A stretch of DNA of 64,000 nucleotides. Source: JAVBLW01 sp031553215. Its GTDB lineage: Bacteria; Bacillota_I; Bacilli_A; Acholeplasmatales; Anaeroplasmataceae. Within the stretch, counting starts at the first letter, position 1. Every line of letters begins with the position of its first letter. Below are positions 1 through 7,660 of this stretch, one piece after another. A model generated the notes under the pieces. The model ran no database searches, was not told the origin of the DNA, and saw nothing but the letters and a program-made list of their open reading frames with translations. The stretch covers positions 1-64,000 of the forward strand of contig JAVBLW010000017.1 of the NCBI GenBank assembly GCA_031553215.1. The letters are read 5' to 3'. A program made the translations under genes and the position numbers.

Positions 1-1
1 G

Positions 2-1114
2 GTAATAGTAGCCTTCATAGTATTTACGGCTATAATAGCAATAGTATTTGGTGATCCGGCAGCAAAATCCTTTGGAATAGGTCTCTTAACATCAGCTATA
101 TCTGGAGGAATATCTGGAGCTATAATGTCGGTACTAATAGGAGGAGTAATATCAGTAGTAAAAGGTAATAACTTCTTCAAAGGAGCAATAGACAATGCCA
201 TATCAGGCTTCTTAGATGGATTCATAGTAGCAGCATTAATGTTCTGTGCATCCTCAGCCATGGCAACTGTAAATCAATCAGGAAGTCAATTAGGAAAACA
301 ATCAAAAGGACAAATTAATGAAGTATGTGGGAAGACTGGTAATTGCTTCATAGCAGGAACGCTAGTATTAACTGAACATGGTCACAAAGCTATCGAAGAC
401 ATTGAAGTTGGAGACAAAGTTTGGTCTTATGATGAAGAAACAGGAGACAAACAATTAAAAGAGGTAGTTCAACTTATCCCAAATAAAACTGACTCTTGGG
501 TACGTGTATATATTAATGAAGAAGAAATTACTTGTACAAAAGAACACCCATTTTATATTTTGAATACGGATAATGATACTGAACTAGTTAACTTTGAAGG
601 AAGAAATAATAGTGAATATAAAGGTCAATGGGTAGCGGCTAAAAATCTAAAAGCTGAAATGAAAGTATTGTTATCAAACAATAAAAATGGTACAATTTCA
701 TCAATAGAAATAGAAGAATTAAATACACCTGAAGATACTTATAATTTTGAAGTAAAAGATTATCATACTTATTATGTTGGTAATGAAGGTATATTAGTTC
801 ATAATGCTTGTCCATTTGATGAAATTTATAATAATCCTGAAAAATTAATCGGAAAATCAGGCGATGAAATTGGTAAAATTCTAGGTGATAATTTTACACG
901 TACCGGATATGGGACAAAAGGAGATGGTTGGAGATTCATGGATAAATATGGAAATAAAATAGCATATCACGCACCAGGTGGAAAACATGAGACTGCATAT
1001 TATATTTTGAAAAAATCAAATACTGCAACCAGGTTAAAACTCATCGGTACTGGTTATAATCCATTGAATGAAAAACGTACAATTTATCATATTTTCAATG
1101 GAATAATAAAATAA
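2..1114 (+). CDS. Rhs-family polymorphic toxin, C-terminal part: membrane-like region, Hint domain, toxin tip (cut by left edge)
   Basis: The reading frame is open from the first bases of the window, so this is the 3-prime end of a larger gene and the ATG at 125 is internal. The visible 370 residues begin with very hydrophobic segments (about 1-90). A Hint (hedgehog/intein-type) domain follows, from the nucleophile in NCFIAGTLV (Cys codon at 344) through the TxxH block TCTKEHPFY (His codon 545) to the terminal VHN at about 805. This pretoxin-Hint architecture releases a variable C-terminal toxin in polymorphic toxin proteins. The last ~102 residues (806-1111) are the toxin tip. I do not recognise a named family; a small compact domain with GDGWRF and YHAPGG motifs is compatible with a nuclease, which is inference only. 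A candidate immunity gene starts 9 bases downstream. An Rhs core fragment downstream (3027-3659) ends with the same bases as the window start, supporting the Rhs assignment. Confidence 0.85.
   Translation, partial: VIVAFIVFTAIIAIVFGDPAAKSFGIGLLTSAISGGISGAIMSVLIGGVISVVKGNNFFKGAIDNAISGFLDGFIVAALMFCASSAMATVNQSGSQLGKQSKGQINEVCGKTGNCFIAGTLVLTEHGHKAIEDIEVGDKVWSYDEETGDKQLKEVVQLIPNKTDSWVRVYINEEEITCTKEHPFYILNTDNDTELVNFEGRNNSEYKGQWVAAKNLKAEMKVLLSNNKNGTISSIEIEELNTPEDTYNFEVKDYHTYYVGNEGILVHNACPFDEIYNNPEKLIGKSGDEIGKILGDNFTRTGYGTKGDGWRFMDKYGNKIAYHAPGGKHETAYYILKKSNTATRLKLIGTGYNPLNEKRTIYHIFNGIIK
485..805 (+). repeat. Direct repeat, copy 1: second part of the Hint domain in the active toxin gene
   Basis: This 321-base segment aligns without gaps to 1743-2063 (constant offset of 1258). 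A hand count gives 26 differences, about 92% identity. It encodes the TxxH block to the end of the Hint domain. Similarity stops abruptly at the Hint/toxin junction, as expected for a recombination point used to swap toxin tips. Confidence 0.9.
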
Positions 1115-1123
1115 GGAGGACAT

Positions 1124-1501
1124 ATGAACAAGAAATATTTAATAGATAATAAAGAATTTGATTCTGATGTAGTTATGGAAATGTTTGCGCAAGTATTCGA
1201 ATATGTAGGTAATTTCATTTTAGGATTGAGTGACGATGATTTGCTAGGCAATATTTATGAAGAATATGATTTTTCTTATACAGATTTAGCAGATTTCAGA
1301 TTAGACATCCTACTTGATAATGGTAATATCACTGAAGAAATAAAAGTAAAAGCCCAAGAAATGAGAAATTTAAGTGAAAAAATGTTTGAAGTAGGAGTAG
1401 AACGTTCGGTATCTTTTATAAAAAAATCGCCTGAGTGGAGAAGAATCTTTACACTTGCAGAAGAAATTAGAAAATTTTTGGGAATAACTAACACTATATA
1501 A
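1124..1501 (+). CDS. Candidate immunity protein for the toxin tip upstream
   Basis: A 125-residue, soluble, acidic, mostly helical protein with no signal peptide. It starts at an ATG seven bases or so after a strong AAGGAGG, and only 9 bases after the toxin stop, so it is translated from the same transcript. Small acidic genes directly after an Rhs or CDI toxin tip are normally the cognate immunity protein, which binds the toxin in the cytoplasm of the producer and its kin. I do not recognise the family; the assignment rests on position, size and charge. An intrinsic terminator follows at 1523, closing the toxin/immunity transcript. Confidence 0.6.
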   Translation: MNKKYLIDNKEFDSDVVMEMFAQVFEYVGNFILGLSDDDLLGNIYEEYDFSYTDLADFRLDILLDNGNITEEIKVKAQEMRNLSEKMFEVGVERSVSFIKKSPEWRRIFTLAEEIRKFLGITNTI

Positions 1502-1522
1502 TTAAACTTGTTGTTTAGATTG

Positions 1523-1559
1523 GAGTAGCTGACTATAAAAAGTTAGCTGCTCTTTTTTT
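1523..1559 (+). terminator. Intrinsic terminator after toxin/immunity pair 1
   Basis: A GAGTAGCTGAC arm pairs with GTTAGCTGCTC across an 8-base loop (two G-T pairs), followed by seven T. Confidence 0.85.
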
Positions 1560-1706
1560 CAATATTGATAGAATGTTGATTTGTTATTGATGTTAATATT
1601 ATTATAATGCAAAACTAGAATGAATAAAATTTGGCAGAAGCATGTTTTGTTGCGGATAAACTATAATAATATAATTGTTATATTTTATAATAAATAAAGT
1701 GTTATA

Positions 1707-2360
1707 ATGATCAAAATGGTAAAAAATTTTGATTTAAAAAACAAAACTGACTCTTGGTTACATGTATATATTAATGATGAAGAAATCACATGTACAAAAG
1801 AAAATCCGTTTTATATTTTGAATACGGATAATGATACTGAATTAATTAACTTTGAAGGAAGAAACAATAGTGAGTATAAAGGTCAATGGGTAGCAGCTAA
1901 AAATCTAAAAGCTGGAATGAAAACATTGTTATCAAATAATAAAAATGGTACAATTTCATCAGTAGAAATAGAAGAACTAGATACACCTGAAGATACTTAC
2001 AATTTTGAAGTAAGAGACTATCATACTTATTATGTTGGTAATGAAGGAATATTGGTGCATAATTTTTGCCATATTGAAAATGCTGATTATTATGTAAAAT
2101 ATAAATCTAATGGTAAAACTATAAAAGCCTATCATCAGGCAAGTGGACCACACGAAGGGTTATTTATTGCAAGGGATGTTACAACCCATGGGGGTGGAGC
2201 ACTTGGCAAGAGTGGAAGTACTTTCAAGTTGCTCAGAGAAGTATCTGGAAGTAAATTACAACTTCTTTCGGATTTAAATGTCGACGGGATAAAAATGTTT
2301 GCTAAACATTCTAGCAAGGTAGCACAATTATTTGATTATTTTGGAAAGGTGATACTATGA
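1707..2360 (+). CDS. Orphan toxin cassette: truncated Hint domain plus second toxin tip
   Basis: This 217-residue frame starts in the middle of a Hint domain. It lacks the catalytic cysteine block, and the TxxH histidine is asparagine (TCTKENPFY, codon 1803). Residues from about 13 to 119 match the Hint domain of the gene upstream, then a different ~98-residue tip begins after VHN (2064). The tip has motifs such as AYHQASGPHEG and THGGGALGKSG; I do not recognise its family. No convincing ribosome binding site precedes the ATG, so it is probably a silent displaced cassette (an orphan CT module) that becomes active only after recombination into the full Rhs gene. The stop overlaps the next gene by four bases (ATGA). 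Confidence 0.75.
   Translation: MIKMVKNFDLKNKTDSWLHVYINDEEITCTKENPFYILNTDNDTELINFEGRNNSEYKGQWVAAKNLKAGMKTLLSNNKNGTISSVEIEELDTPEDTYNFEVRDYHTYYVGNEGILVHNFCHIENADYYVKYKSNGKTIKAYHQASGPHEGLFIARDVTTHGGGALGKSGSTFKLLREVSGSKLQLLSDLNVDGIKMFAKHSSKVAQLFDYFGKVIL
1743..2063 (+). repeat. Direct repeat, copy 2: Hint segment of the orphan cassette
   Basis: Gap-free partner of 485-805, about 92% identical. Exchange between the two copies would delete tip 1 and its immunity gene and join tip 2 in frame to the full Rhs protein. Confidence 0.9.
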
Positions 2361-2947
2361 AAAAAGTAAATTATAATTATAAAGATAGAATAGAAAAATT
2401 CCTTTTTGAAACAAATTGGATTGAGATACCGCTATATTTTAATAATTTTGGAAAAACTATCCGATTTGATGTCGAATCAAAGCCTGAATCGGAAAAAGTT
2501 GAATTAATAAAAACGGTTTTCAATGACCTATTTCATGAAAATGGAAATTTATTTGTCATATTTTATGGATCTACAAATTGCAATTGGCGAGCCGGGAAAA
2601 AATATTTTAAACGATTTTCATTAAAAAAAATAACAAGAAAAAAATATTCGTCCAGAGATGAAGATCCTGCAGATGAAAATTATTACATTGTAGCTTGTCT
2701 AGTGAGAAAAAGGGCATTTAAATTTTATAAATTTATTTCTGATTATTTGGAAGATGATCAAAAGTGTCAGTTGGCTTTTGCCAATTTAAGGAATGGGTCT
2801 GCAGTTCAATTTTATGATTGCAGAGGATTCGATCTTTTCTCAGAAGACAAAGATTTTTTGAAAGAATTGTATTATAAACATGAAAAACATATTTTAGAAT
2901 TTAATAGAAAAGAAATATTTGAATCATTGGATTTAAATGAACTATAA
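2357..2947 (+). CDS. DUF3885-like immunity protein of the orphan toxin cassette
   Basis: A 196-residue soluble protein. Its ATG overlaps the stop of the orphan toxin tip (ATGA), the tight coupling typical of toxin/immunity pairs. The C-terminus carries the pattern FYDCRGFDLF followed by a run ending in HILEFNR. I associate this with the DUF3885 family, which is common next to polymorphic toxins in Bacillota. The reading as immunity protein is inferred from context and this resemblance. It may be expressed from its own or read-through transcription to protect against kin carrying tip 2. Confidence 0.6.
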   Translation: MKKVNYNYKDRIEKFLFETNWIEIPLYFNNFGKTIRFDVESKPESEKVELIKTVFNDLFHENGNLFVIFYGSTNCNWRAGKKYFKRFSLKKITRKKYSSRDEDPADENYYIVACLVRKRAFKFYKFISDYLEDDQKCQLAFANLRNGSAVQFYDCRGFDLFSEDKDFLKELYYKHEKHILEFNRKEIFESLDLNEL

Positions 2948-3026
2948 TAAATGAGACTGTAGACAAATAATGTGAACTCCATCAACTAGACCAAATAAAA
3001 TTGGAAAGGCTTATGGGGTTTTTATT

Positions 3027-3659
3027 ATGAAGTTAAAATTAAAAGATAAATTAGATATTATCCAAATATCCTCATACTATTATGATGGATCAAAATTAGT
3101 AGGTGAAGATATTGGTGGTTTAAAAATAAGATATCTGTATGATATGCAAGGAATAACAGGAGTAAGATATGCACCAAAAACAGTAGGAAATACAGTAAAT
3201 TATCAATATGCCAAAGATGGACAAGGAAATGTAATAGCGGTAATAAAAGATGGATTACCCGTTGTAGAATACACTTATGATGCCTATGGAAACTGTGAAG
3301 AAAAAATAATAAATCAATATGATCCATTTGCCAAAATAAATCCAATAAGATGGAGAAGTCAATACTATGATTTAGAAACAGGAATGTATTATATAAATTC
3401 AAGATACTATGATCCAGAAGTATATCAATACTTTGATAGCCTAGATATCGAAAGAATAATAGGAAGCATGGGCACTATTGGAGGATTAAACCTACATGCA
3501 GTATGCACTGATAATCCAGTAGACTTAGAACTAGATAGATATAACATACTAACTACTACTGTACTAGCCCCAGATCCATACTACGACCCAACCAATGGAT
3601 ACAAGAAAAAACCATGGAGTAGATTTATAACGATACTAAAGTGGGTAATAGTAGTTTAA
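3027..3659 (+). pseudogene. Orphan Rhs repeat/core fragment
   Basis: This 210-residue frame contains the end of the Rhs/YD-repeat shell (YTYDAYGN, DGQGNVIAVI) and the Rhs-associated core (RWRSQYYDLETGMYYINSRY, then DPEVYQYFDSLDIE). It has no secretion signal, no full repeat region and no toxin, so it cannot work alone. Its last bases, 3644-3654, are identical to the first 11 bases of the window and in the same reading frame, before a stop cuts it. It is therefore a displaced copy of the region just left of the window. Such fragments are left by repeated tip acquisition and supply homology for recombination. Confidence 0.8.
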
Positions 3660-3719
3660 TATTCCCATTTATGACTAACAATTAGAATTTTATATAGGTT
3701 TACAAAATTTATTAATGAG

Positions 3720-3744
3720 ACTCCGTTTAGACTACGGAGTTTTT
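3720..3744 (+). terminator. Intrinsic terminator after Rhs fragment
   Basis: ACTCCGT pairs with ACGGAGT around a 7-base loop, followed by a T-rich run (TTTTGTTTT). Confidence 0.8.
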
Positions 3745-3849
3745 GTTTTAAATAAACCCACATTAGCATTACAAAGTCAGAACGTAAAACTATCTTGTAT
3801 ATATATGGAGAAAAATGAAATACTACAATTGAATAAAAGGAGGCATTTT

Positions 3850-5445
3850 ATGGAAAAAATGTTTTGTTTTCAATGTGAACAGACAGTGAAAAAGAAATCT
3901 GAAGGAAATGAAATGGGAGGATGTACAGTATCAGGGGTATGTGGTAAGAATCCAATTGTTTCATCTGCACAGGATGAATTGGTATGTGAAATGATTTCAC
4001 TTGCCACAATAGTAGAAAAGACCGGGAAAGAGAAAGATTTAGCCGTTGAAAAGATTGCAGATGGATTATTTACTACTTTAACAAATGTTAATTTTGATGA
4101 ATCAGGTATTCTTAAACTAGCAAATGAAATTAAAGATATAACAAAGAAATTAGGTGGTAAAAAGGTTATTGAACAAAAAGACTTATTCCATGGTGAATCA
4201 AATCTAATTTCTCTTCGCTCTACCCTACTATTCGGATTGCGTGGTATGGGTGCATATGCTCATCATGCACGTATATTAGGAAAAAGAGATAAAGATGTTG
4301 ATTCATGGTTTATTAAAGGAATGGCGTCGATGGTTAAGGAACAATCAGTAGATGAATGGTTATCGTTAATAATGGAATTTGGTGAGATCAATCTTAAATG
4401 TATGCATATTTTAGATGAAGCAAATACTTCTAATTATGGAAATCCTATTCCAACAAAAGTACCATTATCAATTGAAAAAGGTCCGTTTATAGTTGTTACA
4501 GGACATGATCTTCATGATTTAAAGATGTTGTTGGAGCAAACTGATGGAAAAGGTATTAATGTTTATACACATGGTGAAATGCTACCTGCGCATGGTTATC
4601 CCGAATTAAAGAAGCATAAGCAGTTAAAGGGTAATTTTGGTACCGCTTGGCAAAATCAACAAAATGAATTTGATAAAATACCAGCTCCTATTTTATTTAC
4701 AACTAATTGTATAATGGCTCCTAAGAAGAGTTATGCAGATAGAGTGTATACAACATCAGTGGTAGCTTATCCAGATCTAAAGTATATTTCAAGTAATAAG
4801 AAAGGGTATAAGGATTTTTCTGATATAATCAAGCATGCTTTAGAATTAGAAGGGTATAAAGAGGATGTTAAGAGAACTGGAATAAATAAAGGTGAAACAG
4901 TAACGACTGGTTTTGGACGTAAAACGATACTTGATAATGCTCCAACTATTATTGATGCAGTTAAGAATGGTGCAATTAAACATTTCTTCTTAATTGGTGG
5001 ATGCGATGGTTCAAAAACAGGAAGAAATTATTATACTGAATTTGCTAAACAAACTCCTGACGATACAATAATATTAACCTTAGCCTGTGGGAAATATCGA
5101 ATTAATGATTTGGAACTTGGGAATATAGGACCATTTCCAAGAATATTAGATGTTGGTCAATGTAATGATGCATATGGTGCAATAGAGGTTGCACTTGCAT
5201 TAGCAAATGCTTTTAATTGTTCAGTAAATGAGTTACCACTAACGCTAGTATTGAGTTGGTATGAGCAAAAAGCAGTTTGTATTTTATTAACCTTATTATC
5301 TTTAGGAATTAAAAACATTTATATCGGTCCAAGCATTCCTGCATTTTTCTCTGACGATGTACTGAAAGTATTAATTGAAAAATTTAACTTGCATCCAATT
5401 GGTGATCCTAAAAAGGATTTAGCTTCCATTTTAAAAACAAATTAA
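3850..5445 (+). CDS. hcp: Hydroxylamine reductase (hybrid cluster protein)
   Basis: Hybrid cluster protein, 531 residues, the usual family length. It is a cytoplasmic iron-sulfur enzyme linked to nitric oxide and hydroxylamine detoxification in anaerobes. The N-terminal cluster cysteines are in FCFQCEQT and GCTVSGVCGK. Hybrid cluster ligand motifs follow: THGEMLPAHGY, TNCIMAPK, GGCDG, LACGKYR and GQCNDAYGA. The start is taken at the ATG six bases after AAGGAGG (3837-3843); the frame extends upstream but only through unrelated sequence and a terminator. The N-terminal spacing is CX2CX15CX5C, longer between the second and third cysteine than the short spacing I know from the Desulfovibrio-type protein. 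It stands alone between the toxin locus and the immunity island and ends at its own terminator. Confidence 0.95.
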   Translation: MEKMFCFQCEQTVKKKSEGNEMGGCTVSGVCGKNPIVSSAQDELVCEMISLATIVEKTGKEKDLAVEKIADGLFTTLTNVNFDESGILKLANEIKDITKKLGGKKVIEQKDLFHGESNLISLRSTLLFGLRGMGAYAHHARILGKRDKDVDSWFIKGMASMVKEQSVDEWLSLIMEFGEINLKCMHILDEANTSNYGNPIPTKVPLSIEKGPFIVVTGHDLHDLKMLLEQTDGKGINVYTHGEMLPAHGYPELKKHKQLKGNFGTAWQNQQNEFDKIPAPILFTTNCIMAPKKSYADRVYTTSVVAYPDLKYISSNKKGYKDFSDIIKHALELEGYKEDVKRTGINKGETVTTGFGRKTILDNAPTIIDAVKNGAIKHFFLIGGCDGSKTGRNYYTEFAKQTPDDTIILTLACGKYRINDLELGNIGPFPRILDVGQCNDAYGAIEVALALANAFNCSVNELPLTLVLSWYEQKAVCILLTLLSLGIKNIYIGPSIPAFFSDDVLKVLIEKFNLHPIGDPKKDLASILKTN

Positions 5446-5458
5446 TAAATATATATTT

Positions 5459-5488
5459 ACAGCAGAATGATAGTTTTGCTGTTTTTTT
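5459..5488 (+). terminator. Intrinsic terminator after hcp
   Basis: ACAGCA pairs with TGCTGT around an AT-rich loop, followed by TTTTTT. Confidence 0.75.
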
Positions 5489-5616
5489 AATGTATTTTTG
5501 TTATAATAAAGTCAAGTGAATTCGTATTGGTGTTATAAATAAAAAATACTGTGAAGTATTAATATATAGAAACAAATGAAGTATATATTGTTTTGAAATG
5601 GAAAGAGGTATGAATA

Positions 5617-6696
5617 GTGAATGCTAATTTATTAACTAATAATCAAAGAAAATGCTTTGGATTATCTTTGATTAAAGATGATTGGGAACAAATTGAAATA
5701 AAATCAAGTCCTCATGATAGTATTAAGACTTATGCATATATCGATGGTACAACTATTGTGAAGTGTATTAAAGTTGGTATAGATGAATATATGGAATATA
5801 CATTAAATGAAGAAATATCAGAAGATTATACTGTTTTATATAAGAAAACATCGACAGGAAAAGATGTTAAATTGTCTTCATCTACTCTTGAAAAAAGAAT
5901 GCAATTGGGAATGGTATTAAGCTATTATAAAGGATATATAACCTTATATTCTCAAGAGAATAAAAAGGATTATTATAATAGTGCACATGAAGATAATGTA
6001 ATTAAAGATATGAATGATTTTCTTACATGGGCATCAAACTGGGAACAGGAAACTACATTAGAGGATATAAAAGATATAAATTTATTTTTAAGTGATAAAA
6101 CGAAACATATTAAATATTCTGAAGGTGATATATTTTGTTTCAAGATAAACAGAAGAGAATACGGATATGGGAAAATCATGTTAGACTATAATAAAATGAG
6201 AAAAGAGAAAAAACCTTTTTGGGATATCTTAATGGGAACAGCATTAGTTGCGAGTGTTTTTCATATTATTACAACTAATCCAAATTTAAAGGTAGAAGAT
6301 GTTGAAAAACTAAAATCTTTACCATCACTAGTTATAGCAGATAATGTATTTTATTATAATGAATATAAAATAATTGGTAACACTTCATTATCCGAAGACG
6401 AAGATTATCCAATTATGTATGGAAGAAGTATCTCTGCTTTAGATAAAAAGACAACTATGTTTCAAAGAGGTAAGGAATATATTAGAATGAATCATACAGA
6501 GCCATTATACCCAATTTTTACTAATAATGGTGTTAGTTTTAGATTTAATTTTACTATTTCAATGTTAAGAGAATGTATAACATCAAATTCTAATGATCCG
6601 TATTGGCAAGCGGATAAATGGTATATGAAAAAAGATTTAAGAAATCCTTTGTTTAAAAAAGAGTTAAAAGAAATACTTAAGCAATGTAAAAGGTAA
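5617..6696 (+). CDS. Imm26-like immunity protein (orphan)
   Basis: A 359-residue soluble protein starting at GTG, eight bases after AGAGG (5604-5608); the nearby ATG at 5610 is out of frame. The centre holds GDIFCFKINRREYGYGKIM followed by a hydrophobic stretch. This resembles the Imm26 immunity family, whose members begin with a GDxFxxP-like strand and a Y-G-grip. The N-terminal 150 residues and the C-terminal tail are not recognised. It opens a run of five genes on one strand (5617-10988) with no toxin beside them. The likely role is neutralising a toxin delivered by competitors, but this is inference from family resemblance. Confidence 0.5.
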   Translation: MNANLLTNNQRKCFGLSLIKDDWEQIEIKSSPHDSIKTYAYIDGTTIVKCIKVGIDEYMEYTLNEEISEDYTVLYKKTSTGKDVKLSSSTLEKRMQLGMVLSYYKGYITLYSQENKKDYYNSAHEDNVIKDMNDFLTWASNWEQETTLEDIKDINLFLSDKTKHIKYSEGDIFCFKINRREYGYGKIMLDYNKMRKEKKPFWDILMGTALVASVFHIITTNPNLKVEDVEKLKSLPSLVIADNVFYYNEYKIIGNTSLSEDEDYPIMYGRSISALDKKTTMFQRGKEYIRMNHTEPLYPIFTNNGVSFRFNFTISMLRECITSNSNDPYWQADKWYMKKDLRNPLFKKELKEILKQCKR

Positions 6697-6871
6697 TATA
6701 TATTATTAGTTTAATGAAACTTAGTCATTGGTGTTGATTGCTGAAAATCAAATAATTTTCATAGATATGGTGAAAATGATTCTATTTTATTTCAACCAGT
6801 GTTGACGATATAATTTATATATGGACTATAATCCCTCAATAATACATGATATAGCAATAGGAGAAATTTAT

Positions 6872-7600
6872 ATGGATAAAAATAAAAACCAATTAGCTGA
6901 ATGTGAAGAAATAATGAATAAAGTTGTAAGAGATAGTGATTTGTATGACGTGTTGGAAGAAATTAAACCAAGACCTGGATTATTTTTAGGAACAAATAAT
7001 TTAAAAAATCTAAATCAATTTTTAAATGGATTCTTTTATGGACAGTATAAATATAATAAAATATGTGAAGAGCAAACTGATATATTTCCTTTATCTTTTT
7101 GGTTCTTTCATGAATTTGTAAAAAATTATTATAATAAATATGAATCAACATCTGGATGGTGTAATATGATTTTAAGTGAGGTTGCAAGCGAAGAAAAAGC
7201 GTTAAATAAATTTTATGAACTTATAGATGTTTACAAAAATTTAAGAATAACTAATTCATGGGAAATTATTGTTGATGAAGAAATGAATAGTATTTTACAA
7301 AAAAGCACCAAAGCTCCTAGATATAGTAAAAGCATAGAGGAGTTAGAAATTCTTAAACCATTCTTCCCTATTTTAGAGAAAATAATTATTTTGGAATTGG
7401 CGGGTAATTATGGTTACTTATGTGCCTTAGAAACGGAAGAAAAAATAGTTTTATTAAAAGTCATTAAAACAACAAAAAGTAGTTATCAAAATTATTTTGA
7501 TAATATTTTTGATAAAAAACTTATATGGAAAGAAATAAGATTCGATGATAAATTAACAAAGGGTTATTATACAATGCCGGGATTAGGGATGTTTAAATAG
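6872..7600 (+). CDS. Unnamed immunity-like protein
   Basis: A 242-residue soluble protein. The start is set at the ATG six to seven bases after AGGAGA; an in-frame ATG further upstream (6821) has no ribosome binding site and overlaps a possible promoter. The N-terminal half has RPGLFLG, LNQFLNGFFYG, FHEFVKNYY and SGWCNMILSE. This layout (R-P-x-L-W/F-L-G, then a loop with FHxFV and GW) is one I associate with small immunity-like proteins of polymorphic toxin loci, but I cannot name the family. Its place between an Imm26-like and a CbrC-like gene supports an immunity role. Confidence 0.4.
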   Translation: MDKNKNQLAECEEIMNKVVRDSDLYDVLEEIKPRPGLFLGTNNLKNLNQFLNGFFYGQYKYNKICEEQTDIFPLSFWFFHEFVKNYYNKYESTSGWCNMILSEVASEEKALNKFYELIDVYKNLRITNSWEIIVDEEMNSILQKSTKAPRYSKSIEELEILKPFFPILEKIIILELAGNYGYLCALETEEKIVLLKVIKTTKSSYQNYFDNIFDKKLIWKEIRFDDKLTKGYYTMPGLGMFK

Positions 7601-7660
7601 GGTATTTTATTATGAATGACTGCAAATGTTTTGAAGGACTAACTTAACGAGGAGCAATAT

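Noticed and set aside
3058..3402. Minus-strand frame of 114 codons opposite the Rhs fragment
   Set aside because: It is antisense to a clear Rhs core; its composition is a shadow of the coding strand.
3715..3849. Longer hcp frame starting at 3715
   Set aside because: It begins inside a transcription terminator and has no ribosome binding site, while ATG 3850 follows a strong AAGGAGG and gives the normal family N-terminus.
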